DNA of 64,000 nucleotides from Dastarcus helophoroides (lineage: Eukaryota; Arthropoda; Insecta; Coleoptera; Bothrideridae): NCBI GenBank assembly GCA_028583605.1, contig CM053329.1, positions 19,540,455-19,604,454 of the forward strand, in the 5' to 3' direction. The notes below the pieces were generated by a model. The model was not told the DNA's origin, made no database searches, and saw only the letters and a program-made list of their open reading frames with translations. The first letter of the stretch is position 1, and the number at the start of each line of letters is the position of its first letter. This document shows positions 1-12,171 of the stretch, one piece after another. The translations under genes were made by a program, and so were the position numbers.

Positions 1-745
1 GCAAAGTAAACTGTTTTATCATTTATTTTTGATAATTAACTGTGATGAATATTACACATTTCCATCGCAATTGGGAAATCATTTCTAGTGCTCATCAAGG
101 TTGAGAAACAAATTAAATTATCATTGTATGTTTGAGAGTGATTTTCTTAACTGTGAGAAGTCTCAAGGATGCTTTTACAGTTTGGCTTTACGTCTTTGAT
201 AATAATTATAACTGAAAATGACAAAAAAAAACGAAATAAAATAGTTGGAGAACAAACTAGCATTAATAATGGTAACTCAGTTTATTTCCCAATCATTAAA
301 AAATGAAACAAATTATGATTATAAAATCAACATTTTTTCTGATTGATTTCATTAAAATTTCACATCCATATGTAAAACAAAACAATACAAAAGGAATTAA
401 TACTCACTCCCACTGAGAAAAAAGGGTGACGATCATCCAAGGGTTGCAGGCAAAAGACAAATTGTTTTATGAAGCCAATAGAGCCAATTGTTCCGCAATT
501 GCCCTCTAGGGGGATCGAATGTTAGCGACGGGGGTATGCCAAAGAAACAATGGAGAAATAACAACTTTTTTAAAATGTAATTAACATCTGCGACGTCCAT
601 ATTGGGTGATAGAAGAGAGAACGAAAGATCGGTCAAAATTTAATCTCAACGAGCCACGTCATAAATATCCCGTTAGGAACACAACGCTCCGAATTTACAT
701 CGTTATTGCTTTCGGAATTTAGCGCTCCGGCGGAGTTACTTCTAC
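1..745. other. AT-rich sequence, nothing recognised
   Basis: Unique-looking AT-rich DNA. The only open frame of note is 67 codons on the minus strand at 433-636, without recognisable motifs, and is taken as chance. Confidence 0.5.
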
Positions 746-1541
746 GCAAATTTTCTTCAAAAAAAAACTCATTAGGGGATATAAAATGGGTGATGGATAT
801 TGCGCCAGCGATTGGAAATAGAAAAACTAGAATAAGTAATCTTGAAAGCGAGGCAGAATTAAAACTTTTTTTATAGATTTGTTAATCATTTTCAGTCAGT
901 CACGGAACTGCAGCACCCCCAATTTCCACTTGATATTATCGATAACATTTAATGTGGCTAAGCATTACATTACACAGAGAAAGAAAATATTTAAGTTTTA
1001 AATAAATGGTGGATGCGCCAGGAAAACTCTTTAGGGGATATAAAATGGGTGATGGATATTGCGCCCGAGATTGGAAATAAAAAAACTTGGATAACTTATC
1101 TCAAAAGCCAGGCAGAATTAAAACTTTTTTATAGATTTCTTAATCATTCTCAGTCAGTGGCCATCATAGGCAACACCCACAATTTCCACTTGATATTATT
1201 GATAACATTTAATGTGGCTAAGCTTTACATTACACGGAGAAGGAAAATATTTAGGTTTTAAATAAATGGTGGATGCGCCAGGAAAACTCATTAGGGGATA
1301 TAAAATGGGTGATGGATATTGCGCCCGAGATTGGAAATAAAAAAACTTGGATAACTTATCTCAAAAGCGAGGCAGAATTAAAATTTTTTTATAGATTTCT
1401 TAATCATTCTCAGTCAGTGGCCATCATAGGCAACACCCCCAATTTCCAATTGATATTATCGTGACATTTAATGTGGCTAAGCTTTACATTACACGGAGAA
1501 GGAAAATATTTAGGTTTTAAATAAATGGTGGATGCGCCAGG
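746..1541 (+). repeat. 260-bp tandem repeat, about three copies
   Basis: Three head-to-tail copies start near 746 (partial, diverged), 1007 and 1267. The last two start with TGGTGGATGCGCCAGG, which also closes the array at 1526-1541, giving steps of 260 and 259 bp. Copies two and three are nearly identical. Each unit contains an AT-rich half and an internal stretch with CACCCCCAATTTCC. That stretch and the boundary motif recur, diverged, at 35.0-35.3 kb, and the boundary motif recurs at 45.3-45.65 kb, so the unit belongs to a dispersed family. Short open frames inside (82 and 63 codons) are the same frame in adjacent copies and do not resemble a known protein. Confidence 0.85.
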
Positions 1542-3404
1542 ATTTCTCTGCGAATTTCGTATTTCGCTGAAAATATTCTGTTGACGAATCTGATTGCATA
1601 AAAATTATAATAAACGAGACTAACCAATATTAAATAAGTAATACTAGACAGTCAAATTAAATATAAAAGCTTAGGAGATCAAGTTGAATTTTAGGGGAAT
1701 ACCAGTTTGCCTTAATCATCAAAGCTTAGCTAGAGTTTAAGTCGTCAGTTTTATAAAAAGTGTCTATATGTCTATCATGGATATAAATGAATTAATTTGA
1801 ATTAATAATATAGAATACACTAAAATTCAAAGAACCAAGTGCACCTGCTTTTATATTCTTTAAAAAAACTTGTCCCAAACTATGATTTAAGGCAGTTAGG
1901 AATCGGGCTCGACTGTAATGGTGTTCCATCGATTTTACATTAGGGTTTTCTTTGTACATTATACTTTATACAATCTAAAGTTGGATATGCACCCGGTCGG
2001 AGAATTATGTCCCTAAAAAACTCGGAAACTTCGGAGATGGAAAGCGAGAAAAAACAGATAATGGGAAATAAATTTGAAGGAGTTTGTGTTGTGATATTTT
2101 TCACATTATAATTAGTTAAAAAGGGGGGGCGCCTTCGCCTTAAACTCAATAAAAACTTGGCTTTTAAGCCGCCTCCCCCTCAGAAAGCAACAACCGCGTT
2201 ATCCATCACGAGGACTACTTTAAAATTGACCGAATTAGAAACTTTCCAAGGAAGTTAATGGTAATGCGTATCCCATTAAGTTTATCAATTCACTTGATAT
2301 ACTTCGTATGTTGACGTGGCTTTGTTTAGAAGTTGACAGCTACATTGATTGATTGAAAATCGTTTCTCGTTGCGTGTATCTAAATTAATCCCAACTGTGT
2401 GCATCGCGGCGAACGGTTTTATTAAGAAATCACGAAGAAATCATGAATTAGAGATATTAAGCGACCGGCGTAAAAACTGGCCGTATTTGTAAGACGCATC
2501 TTAACCAGTTGATTGAGAAATACAATTTTAAAATTGCTCTTTGTGCCATGAATAAATTTCAGGCACCGTTCCAACACACCAAACCGGTTCTTATCTCGCA
2601 TCTCTACAGAGAGTTTTACATTTTTTCTTGTTCAGAATTTTACCAAAACGTCTACTTATTTAATTCAATGCGTCCAACTCTTGCGTTTTATATTTGTATA
2701 TTTATGGGTTGTGAAATTCATTCGACTCTTATTTAAAATTAAAATATGCGTTGGGTGCATTTTATCCTTACATATCAAATTTCGTCTTACTTCATTTGAA
2801 TAAACGTATTCGGGGAAATTTACAGTGAAGTGGTGCCACTTTGACACGATGAGGATTGAACTACGTTTCGATTTTGTCAGATTGTTGATCACTGGTGTAT
2901 TTATATATTTAGTAAAATGATTATTCGAAGCAAAAATAGAAACAGTTATGAACTGGTTAAAGCAATAATTTTCCAGTAATCCTGTAAACAGGTGAGCTCT
3001 GAGGTTAAATTACGAGTAAAAAAAGATCTTGTCTCTTCTCATACATAATGCATAAAATGTGACATACACGCTTGCATTTATTTATGTGGTTGCAATAATT
3101 ATTATGCTAGACTATAATTACCTTGTGGTCAATACGTTTTCATTAAATTTTCAAACTTACGTCATGAGGAATCGTTAAATAATAAACGATTGATATAAAA
3201 AAATTAATATTTCAAGGTACAATTTTACTTGGTTGCTTATTACAACAAAATCAAATATTATTTTTCATTTCATTGAACCTTTCCGCGTAAACGCAACTTG
3301 TTACAAAATAATTTTTTCAAGTAATTGAATACTGGTAAACATATGGCCAAGAAGATGTAAAATAATACAGGTTCATATAATCGACATCAGAAAATAAAAC
3401 TTGA
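1542..3404. other. Unassigned non-coding sequence
   Basis: Mixed-composition sequence with no tandem structure and no frame above 75 codons. Nothing recognised. Confidence 0.5.
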
Positions 3405-4990
3405 AATTTTATCAAATTAATCCCCTGCGTTGAACTCTTGTTTCTAGGCTTCGAAGTGAGTACAAATTAAGCCCCCATCGAATATTAAAACGTCAAATTC
3501 TTAAGTTAGTCCCAAATACTAAGAATCTGAACGCATTTTTTACCTCGTCTGGAGAATTTGCTCTTTAAAATTGCCAAGCTAAAACGAGCTGCCATCGTCG
3601 TCGACGGTCCACCTATTTCATGGGAGGAGATAGCTCGTTAAATCTTCAACATTAATTGCCTGTCAGGGAGGATGTAAATTTGTAGGTTTGCTCAAGTAGA
3701 TAACACGTAAAATTTTATCAAAACTACCCTTTGAGTTGTTATTGTTGTAAGTACAGATTACGAATTTTAAAACTTCAAGCCTTTAGGTTAGCCTCGAATA
3801 GTTAGAATTCGAACGCGTTTTTTACCCCATCTTGCTAATTCGCTCTATAAATTCCCAAACTGTGTAAACGAGTTGCCGTCGCCATCGACGGTCAACAGAT
3901 CGTTCATTTGGAGGAGATAGCTTGCTAAATTTTCGAGATTACTGTCTCGCCAGAGAAGATGTAAAAAGTGCAGTTTCACTTGAGCAAATAAGACGTAGAA
4001 TTTTATCAAAACTAGCGTTTGAGTTGAACTGTTGTTTCTACCCTCCGAAGTAAGTACATATTACGCAGCTATCCGGTTTTCAAACGTCACATCTTTAGGT
4101 TGAACTCGAAGAATGAGAATTCGAACGAGTTTTTTCTCACGTCTGGATAACTCACTCTATAAAATACCCAAACTGGGTAAAACGAGCTGATGCTACCGTC
4201 GACGGTCCACCGATCGTTCCTTCGGAAGAGATAGCTCGTTAAATTTTTGACAGTAATGGCCCCTTAGATATAATGTAAAATGTGCAGATTGACTCAAGAA
4301 AATAAAACGAAATATTTTCTCAAAACTAGATTTTGAATTGAGCTATTGTTTCCGCTTTTTGTTTTTTGCTACGGACTGGCGCTCGGTTATCATCAAGTAT
4401 TGATATACAAATCTTATCCCCTGGAACCAAGAAAAATTAAAAACACAACAACACTACTCTAACGCATTTCGGTACTTCAGCTATCATCTTCAGAGAATTA
4501 TCAGAGCTATAGTATCCCTGTGAAGATGATAGCATGGCTATCGAAATTTTTCAATCTTTCTTGATTTCAGTAGACAAGATTTTATATCAATTATTGTTTT
4601 TAGATTTTGGGTTGAACTATTGCTTTTACCTTCCGAAGTTACGAAAGTAAAGAAGTAGAGACTGCTTGATTTGGTATTGTATTGAAGAATTTGTAAGAAG
4701 TCAATCTTATATTAGCGGCGAGTTTGTGTGTTACATTTTCCAGTAGAAAAAAGTTGAGGTTCGAAGTTACGCATCTATAGGATAATGAAACGTCAAACTT
4801 TAAAGTTAGCTTCGAATTGTAAGAATTTAAAAGCGTTTTTTTAGCTCATCTGGTCACTTTGCCCCATTAAATTCTTAAACAGCGTAAAGCGACATGACGT
4901 CATCGTCGACCGTCCCCAAATTGTTCGTTCTAGGAAATAGCTCCTTAAATTTTCAGTATAAATGGTTCTCTAGAGAGATTTTAAAAAAGA
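3405..4990 (+). repeat. About 300-bp satellite, five diverged copies
   Basis: Equivalent positions (GAGTTGAACT-like word) lie near 3429, 3733, 4021, 4335 and 4611, so the monomer is about 290-310 bp. Units share landmarks such as CGTCGACGGTCCACC and GATAGCTCGTTAAAT. Divergence between copies is considerable. The fourth copy is split by a foldback element (4350-4600). The fifth contains the left arm of a separate inverted repeat (4639-4762). Confidence 0.8.
4350..4600. mobile_element. FB1 foldback element, copy A (old)
   Basis: Diverged copy of the FB1 palindrome. It starts near CGGACTGG, runs through a CCCCTGGAACCAAG arm, and the other arm has CTTTCTTGATTTCAG. It interrupts a satellite monomer. 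The interrupted word is present on both sides (4328-4349 and 4601-4622, 22 bp with three mismatches), consistent with a target duplication. The ribozyme-like core is degraded (CTGTGAAGA), but its stem pair GATAGC/GCTATC is intact. Confidence 0.75.
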
Positions 4991-5221
4991 TCTCATTGAT
5001 CCTGAAATTCCGACTGACCCTTAACTTTCCCATTGACCTTCAGTGACCCTCACTTCCACTGAACCTCAACTTTTTTCTACAGGAAAATGTAACACACAAA
5101 CTCGCCGTTAATATAAGATTGACTTCTTACAAATTCTTCAATATAATACCAAGTCGAGCAGTCTTTACTTCTTCAATTAGCTCGTGCTCATCAAAGCACA
5201 ATACAAATTGCTTTCGTAACG
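4639..5221. repeat. Long inverted repeat around a satellite fragment
   Basis: The arm at 4639-4762 and the arm at 5061-5221 are reverse complements over roughly 120 bp. They include GCGAGTTTGTGTGTTACATT against its complement near 5090. The right arm has a 36-bp insertion near 5175-5210. The 300-bp loop is satellite sequence plus a short GACCCTTAACTTTCC-like stretch. This is either a foldback element or an inverted duplication. Confidence 0.75.
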
Positions 5222-5640
5222 TACCCTCATCAAATTAGCTTACAAACTCATAATTGAACAAAGTGGTACCAAATTCAGCACGCCGCTTAGTTTATCATGA
5301 ATTTTAGATCTTCCTAAAAGACAATAAAAACGGGCGAACGCTCGCCCACAAAAGTCCACTTTTAACCTAGTACTCTGCCATCTAAAGTTCATCAGATTAG
5401 CGCGACATCTGTTGTTATAATATGCGCGCACATCGCTCGATTGCCTCTAAAATTTTATCTCATATCCGCCGACCCACACGCCACTCTGATGCCACATGAC
5501 TATACCAGTTAAACGTGATAAGCAACTTGAAAGAGACCGAAGAAGAAGAGAGCTTACGACTGATTGGTACGAAAGGTGAAGACGGAAGACTACAGTGGAA
5601 TAGGCCACTTGATCATTAATAGCTAGTGAAAAATAGAAAA
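5222..5640. other. Unique spacer before the GA array
   Basis: Mixed-composition sequence between the inverted repeat and the polypurine array. No gene signal is visible. Confidence 0.4.
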
Positions 5641-6592
5641 TAAAGAAGTAGGGAAAAAAGAGAAAGTGGGAGGAGAGAAGACATGGAAGGCAACAGGCAG
5701 GAAGCAATTGGAAAAAACGGGAAGAAAGTGGAAGGAAAGCGAAGAAAAAGGACAGGAAGAAATTGAAACCGCAGATGGGGGAATAGGAAACAAGAGGAGT
5801 AAATAAAAGAGGTAAGAGAAGAAGAAATAATAGTATAAAAAGTGAGAAAGAAGCAGAGCACATCAGAAAAAGGGAGACAGGGGTAAAAGATAGGATATTA
5901 GAGAAGATATGATACTAGACTAAAAAGGAGAAGTTAAAAGAATGAAACGCAAGAAAGAGGAAGTGAAAGAAAGTAAAAAAGGGAAGAAAGGGGAAAAGAA
6001 GAAATTGAAACAGCAGAAGAGAGAAGAGGAAAGAAAAAAAATGAAGAAAAGAGGTAAGGGAAAAAGAGACAACAGTAAAGATGATACTAAATTAAAAAAG
6101 GAAATAAAAAAGAGATGGGGAAACAATGGAGAAGGTAAATGAAGAAATTGAAAGCGCCGATGAGAGAAGAGGAAACAAGAGGAGTAAAGAAAAGAGGCAA
6201 GAGAAGAAGAAATAATAGTAGAAAAGGTAAGAAAGAAGCAGAGCACATCAGAAAAAGGGGCACTGGGTAGAAGATAGGATATCAGAGAAGACATGATACT
6301 AGGCTAAAAAAGAGAAGTTAAAAGGATGAAAAGCAAGAAATAGGAAGTGGAAGAAAGTAAAAAGGGGAAGAAAGGGGAAAAGAAGAAATTGAAAGAGCAG
6401 AAGAAAGGGAGGAAAGAAAAAGATTGAAGAAAAAAGGTAAGGGAAAAGGAGACAAGAGTAAAGATGATACTAGATTAAAAAAGGAAATAAAAAAGAGATG
6501 GGGGAACAATGCAGAAAGTAAAAGAAGAAATTGAAAGCGCAGATGAGGGAAGAGGAAATAAGAGGAGTAAATAAAAGAGGTAAGAGAAGAAC

Positions 6593-6604
6593 AAATAATA
6601 ATAG
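6593..6604 (+). repeat. Target-site duplication, left copy (FB1-B)
   Basis: AAATAATAATAG, repeated exactly at 6857-6868. A neighbouring array unit near 7990-8010 carries the same word once, so it acts as the empty site. Confidence 0.85.
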
Positions 6605-6856
6605 TTGAAACACAGAACGTGTCCCCTGAAACCAAGAAAGATTAAAAAACACAACAGAGGTTGCTCTAACCCGTTTCGACAGCCAAGCTATCATCTTCAG
6701 AGAGAAGTAGTAGTAGTTTCTCTCTGAAGATGACAGCTTGGCTGTCGAAACGCGTTAGAGCAACCTCTATTGTGTTTTTTTATCTTTCTTGGTTTCAGGG
6801 GACAAGTTCTGTGTTTCAATTTTTGAAGATAACCAAGGACCAGTCCGTTCCATCAA
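6605..6856. mobile_element. FB1 foldback element, copy B (inserted in GA array)
   Basis: A 252-bp palindromic element. The left arm runs from TTGAAACACAG through CCCCTGAAACCAAGAAAG and GCTCTAACCCGTTTCGACAG to the centre near 6708-6717. The right arm mirrors it and continues about 30 bp further, ending CCAGTCCGTTCCATCAA. The left arm is therefore truncated relative to full copies. A 12-bp duplication flanks it, and other units of the host array lack it. It has no coding capacity. Confidence 0.9.
6720..6760 (+). ncRNA. Hammerhead-like core in FB1-B right arm
   Basis: CTCT, then CTGAAGA (fits C-U-G-A-N-G-A), one extra T, stem II GACAGC/GCTGTC with a TTG loop, GAAA, the self-complementary ACGCGT (its first A is the last A of GAAA), one T, then AGAG, which pairs with the leading CTCT. 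This is the order of a type I hammerhead with a minimal stem III. The unpaired T before stem II departs from the consensus. Activity is inferred only. The other arm carries the same arrangement on the minus strand. Confidence 0.45.
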
Positions 6857-9800
6857 AAATAATAATAGAAAAAGTGAGAAAGAAGCAGAGCAGATCAGAA
6901 AAGGGGAGACAGGGTAGAAGATAGAATATCAGAGAAGATATGATACTAGACTAAAAAAGAGAAGTTAAAAGAATGAAAACCAAGAAAGAGAAAGTGAAAG
7001 AAAGTAAAAAAGGGAAGAAAGGGAAAAAGAAGAAATTGAAATAGCAGAAGAGAGGAGAGGAAAGAAAAAGAGTGAAAAAAGGGACAAGGAGACAAGAGTA
7101 AAGATGATACTAGATTAAAAAAGGAAATAAAAAAGAGATGGGGGACCAATGGAGAAGGTAAAAGAAGAAATTGAAAGCGCCGATGAGAGAAGAGGAAACA
7201 AGAGGAGTAAATAAAAGAGGCAAGAGAAGAAGAAATAATAGTAGAAAAGGTAAGAAAGAAGCAGAGCACATCAGAAAAAGGGGCACTGAGTAGAAGATAG
7301 GATATCAGAGAAGACATGATACTAGGCTAAAAAAGAGAAGTTAAAAGGATGAAAAGCAAGAAATAGTAAGTGGAAGAAAGTAAAAAGGGGAAAAAAGGGG
7401 AAAAGAAGAAATTGAAGGAGCAGAAGAAAGGGAGGAAAGAAAAAGATTGAAGAAAAAAGGTAAGGGAAAAGGAGACAAGAGTAAAGATGATACTAAATTA
7501 AAAAAGGAAATAAAAAAAAGATGGGGGAACAATGGAGAAGGTAAAAGAAGAAATTGAAAGCACAGATGAGGGAAGAGGAAACAAGAGGAGTAAATAAAAG
7601 AGGTAAGAGAAGAAGTAATAGTAGAAAAGGTGACAAAGAAGCAGATCACATCAGAAAAAGGGAGGCAGTGTAGAAGATAGGATATCAGAGAAGATATGAT
7701 ACTCGATTAAAAAAAGAGAAGTTAAAAGGATGAGAAGCAAGAAAGAGGGCGTGATTGCAAGAAAGGGAAAAAGGGAAAAAGAAGAAATTTGAAAGAGCAG
7801 AAGAGAGGGAGGAAAGAAAAAGAGTTAAGAAAATAGGTAAAGAGAAAGGAGACAAGAGTGAAGATGCTACTAGATTAAAAAAGAAAATAAAGAAGAGATG
7901 GGGGAACAATGGAGAAAGTAAAAGAAGAAATTGAAAGCGCAGATGAGGGAAGGGAAAACAAGAGGAGTAAATAAAAGAGGCAAGAGAAGAAGAAATAATA
8001 ATAGAAAAGCTGAGAAAAAAGCAGAGCACATCAGAAAACGGATGCCTGGGTAGAAGATGGGAGATCAGAGAAGATATGATACTAGACTAAAATGGAGAAG
8101 TTAAAAGGATGAGAAGCAAGGAAGAGGAAGCGATTTCAAGAAAATCAACAAAGTAAGAAAGGGAAAAAATGGGGAAAAGAAGAAATTTGAAAGAGCATAC
8201 GAGAGAAGAGGAAAGAAAAAGAGTGAAGAAAATAGGTAAAGAAAAAGGAGACAAGAGTAAAGATGATACTAGATTAAAAAGAAAATAAAAAAGAGATGAG
8301 GCATCAAAACAGAAGGTAAAAGAAGAAATTGAAAGCGCAGATGAGGGAAGGGGAAACAAGAGGAGAAAGAGGCAAGAGAAGAAGAGATAACAATAGAAAA
8401 GGTGAGAAAGAAGCAGAGCACATCAGAAAAAGGGAGACTGGGTAGAAGATAGGAGATCAGAGAAGATATGATACTAGACTAAAAACGAGAAGTTAAAAGG
8501 ATGAGAAGCAAGAAAGAGGAAGTGATTGCAAGAAAAAGGAACAAAGTAAAAAAGGCAAAAAAGGGGAAAGAAGAAATTTGAAACAGCCCAATAAGAGAAG
8601 AGGAAGAAGAAGAGTAAATGAAGGAGGTAAGGGAAAAAGACATAAGAGTAGAAAAAATGAGAAATAAGTATAGGACATCAGAAAAGGGAAGAAAGGGGGA
8701 GAAGGTAGACATGAAAGAAGATATATGAGACTAAAAAGGAGAAAATAAAAAAATGGAAGCCAAGAAAGAGGAAGTGATTGCAAGAAATTGGAAGAAAGTG
8801 GAAATAATGGAAGAAATGGGAAAAGAAGGAATTGAAATAGCAGAAAAAAGGAGAGGGAAAAAAAGAGTGAAGAAAACAGGTAAGGGAAGATGAGACAAGA
8901 GTAAAGAATATACCAGATTAAAAAAGAAAATAAAAAAGAGATGAGGAAACAGTATAGAAGTTAACAGAAGAAACCGAAAGAGCCAACGAGAGAAGAGAAA
9001 AGAAAAAGAGTATAGAAAGGAGGTAAAAAAAGAAGAAATAAGAGTAGAAAAGATGAGAAATAAGTATAGGACATCAGAAAAGGAAAGAAAGGGGGAGAAG
9101 GTAGACATGAAAGAAGATATATGTGACTAAAAAGGAGAAAATAAAAAAATAGAAGCCAAGGAAGAGGAAGTGATTGCAAGAAATTAGAAGAAAGCGGAAA
9201 TAATGGAAGAAATGGAAAAAGAAGAAATTGAAATAGCAGAAGAGAGGAGAGGAAAGAAAAAAGAGTGAAGAAAAGAGGTAGGGGAAGAGTAGCCAAGAGT
9301 AAAGAATATACCAGATTAAAAAAGAAAATAAAAAAGAGATGAGGAAACAGTATAGAAGTTAACAGAAGAAACCGAAAGAGCCAACGAGAGAAGAGAAAAG
9401 AAAAAGAGTAAGGAAAGGAGGTAAAAAAAGAAGAAATAAGAGTAGAAAAGATGATAAATAAGTATAGGACATCAGAAAAGGGAAGAAAGGGGGAGAAGGT
9501 AGACATGAAAGAAGATATACGAGACTAAAAGGGAGAAAATAAAAGAATGGAAGCCAAGAAAGAGAAGTGATTGCAAGAAATTGGAAGAAAGTGGAAATAA
9601 TGGAAGAAATGGGAAAAGAAGAAATTGAAATAGCAGAAGAGAGGAGAGGAAAGAAAAAAGAGTGAATAAAGAGGTAGGGGAAGAGTAGCCAAGAGTAAAG
9701 AATATACCAGATTAAAAAAGAAAATAAAAAAGAGATAAGGAAACAGTATAGAAGTTAACAGAAGAAACCGAAAGAGCCAATGAGAGAAGAGAAAAGAATA

Positions 9801-11950
9801 AGAGGAAAGAAAGGAGGTAAAAAAAGAAGAAATAAGAGTAGAAAAGATGAGAAATAAGTATAGGACATCAGAAAAAGGAAGAAAGGGGGAGAAGATAGAC
9901 ATGAGAGAAGATATGATACGAGACTAAAAAGGAGAAAATAAAAGAATGGAAGCCAAGAAAGAGGAAGTGATTGCAAGAAATGGGAAGAAAGTGGAAATAA
10001 TGAAAGAAATGGGAAAAGAAGAAATTGAAATAGCAGAAGAGAGGAGAGGAAAGAAAAAAGAGTGTAGAAAAGAGGTAGGGGAAGAGTAGCCAAGAGTAAA
10101 GAATATACCAGATTAAAAAAGAAAATAAAAAAGAGATGAGGAAAAGTATAGAAGTTAACAGAAGAAACAGAAAGAGCCAATGAGAGAAGAGAAAAGAATA
10201 AGAGTAAAGAAAGGACTTAAAAAAAAGAAGAAATAAGAGTAAAAAAGATGAGAAATAAGTATAGGACATCAGAAAAGGGAAGAAAGGGGGAGAAGGTAGA
10301 CATGAGAGAAGATATGATACGAGACTAAAAAGGAGAAAATAAAAGAATGGAAGCCAAGAAAGAGGAAGCGATTGCAAGAAATTGGAAGAAAGTGAAAATA
10401 ATGGAAGAAATGGGAAAAGAACAAATTGAAATAGCAGAAGAGAGGAGAGGAAAGAAAAAAAGTGAAGAAAAGAGGTAGGGGAAGAGTAGCCAAGAGTAAA
10501 GTATATACCAGATTAAAAAAGAAAATGAAAAAGAAATGAGGAAACAGTATAGAAGTTAACAGAAGAAACCGAAAGTAAAGAAAAGAGATAAGGGAAAAGG
10601 AGACAAGAGTAAAGATGATACTAAATTAAAAAGAAAAGAAAACAGATGAGAGAACAAAAGAGAAGCTACGTGAACGGAAGAGAAGAAATTATATGAAATT
10701 AAACAAGATAATAAGAGATGAGACAGAATGAAATCAGATGAAAATATATAGAATAAGGTAAAAAGAGGGAGAAAAGATGAGAAAACTGGTAAGATTTTAA
10801 AATAGTTGCAAAGAGATAAGAAGAGTTGAAGAGAGCTTAGAAAGTTGAGTAGAGATACCAAGAGATTAGAAAAGCTGAGAATAGATGAGAAAAAAGAATA
10901 AGAAATTAGCAAAGATGAGAAGAGCTGAGGAGAAATAAAAATAAGTCAGAAAAGATAAAAAGAAAGAAGTAGAGGTGAGAAGAACTGAGAACAGCTAAAA
11001 ATAGATGAGTTATGATGCTAAGAAAAAATGAGGAAAGATGAAAATAGTGATCAGAAGTGAGGACAGATGAACAGAGATAAAAAGAAATGAGGAGAGATTA
11101 GCAAAATTGATAAGAGCTAATGACAGATAAAAATACATGATAAGACATGGGGATAAGCTGGAAGAGACAAAAAAAGGTGTTAAGGTGTGAGAAGAGATTA
11201 AAAAAGCTGAAAAGGGATAAAAAGGAATAAAAAAGTTTAAGAATAAATGAGGACATATGACCAAAATTGAGAAGAGATGAGGGAAGATGAGAAGAGCTAG
11301 AAAGAGAGAAAAGAAGAGATAAAAGGGACAAAAAGGAATAAAATAGTTTAAGAATAAATGAGGACAGATGACCAAAATTGAGAAGAGATAAGGGAAGATG
11401 AGAAGAGCTGGAAAGAGAGAAAAGAAGAAATAATAAGAGAAGAAATGGAAAACAGTGAGAAGAAATAAAGAGCGATGTGATAAGAGACCTTTTGAAATGA
11501 GAAGAGACGCTATAATATGAGAAAAGAAGATATGACCTGAGCTAAAAAGAGACGCGAAAAGAACAGATAATAAGGGAAGAAATGGGAAGAGATAAGAAGA
11601 AATAATAAGGGGTGAGAAAATATGATAAGAGATGATATAAGATGAGAAGAAATGCTGCGATATAGGAAGAGAAGATGTGGCCTGAGTAGACATGTAAAGA
11701 AATGAGAAAACGGTAGAAAAGATGAGTAGGGATGAGATGAGAAGAAACGAGGAGGGATGCAAACTGAAAAGAAGAAATAAGAGAAGAAAAGAAGTCGTAC
11801 AAAAAAAAGCAACAGCGAATTTTATTCTCTAATAGAAATTTTATTATTATTTTTTAATTTCTTTTATTAACTTTATCCTCAAAATCATAAATTTGTGGCG
11901 ATTTTACATTTTTTCTGAAATTTCGCCTTACAATTTGAACAATTTGAATT

Positions 11951-12171
11951 TTTTTTGGTGAAACGGACTGGTCCTTGGTTATCTTCAAAAATTGAAATAC
12001 AAAACTTGTCCCCTGAAATCAAAAAAGGTTAAAAAAACTCAACAAACGTTGCTCTAACGCAGTATCTCTCTGAAGATGACAGTTTAGCTGTCGAAACGCG
12101 TTAGAGCAATGTTTGTTTTGTTTTGTTTTTTAATCTTTCTTGGTTTCAGGGGACAAGTTCTGTATTTCAAT
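11951..12171. mobile_element. FB1 foldback element, copy C
   Basis: Starts with a T-run and GGTGAAACGGACTGGTCC and ends CTGTATTTCAATT. The left arm stops at GCTCTAACGC, so the centre is asymmetric. The right arm has an intact hammerhead-like core near 12066-12107 with stem II GACAG/CTGTC. Possible imperfect flanking repeat ACAATTTGAA / ACAATTCGAA. Confidence 0.8.

Larger units (their letters stand above)
5641..11810 (+). repeat. 6-kb polypurine (GA-rich) array, about 380-400-bp units
   Basis: The + strand is almost pure purine for about 6 kb. A landmark GAAGATATGATACTAGACTA recurs near 5902, 6287, 6934, 7310, 7687, 8069, 8461, 8715, 9113, 9510, 9907 and 10309. The step is about 375-400 bp, except for one 254-bp step and one interval lengthened by an FB1 insertion (6605-6856). 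Units around 8.7-10.5 kb are closest to each other. Beyond 10.6 kb the array decays into short AGATGAGAAGA words. The many minus-strand frames of 70-250 codons are Ser/Leu/Phe-rich readings of the pyrimidine strand and are not genes. Confidence 0.9.

Noticed and set aside
1013..1464. Repeated 63-82-codon frames in the 260-bp units
   Set aside because: The same frame recurs because the DNA is duplicated. The first, older unit is not open, and there is no start or splice context.
5447..11812. Many minus-strand frames of 70-250 codons (for example 11010-11762)
   Set aside because: They are Ser/Leu/Phe-rich readings of the pyrimidine strand of the GA array, overlap one another in several frames, and repeat with the array.
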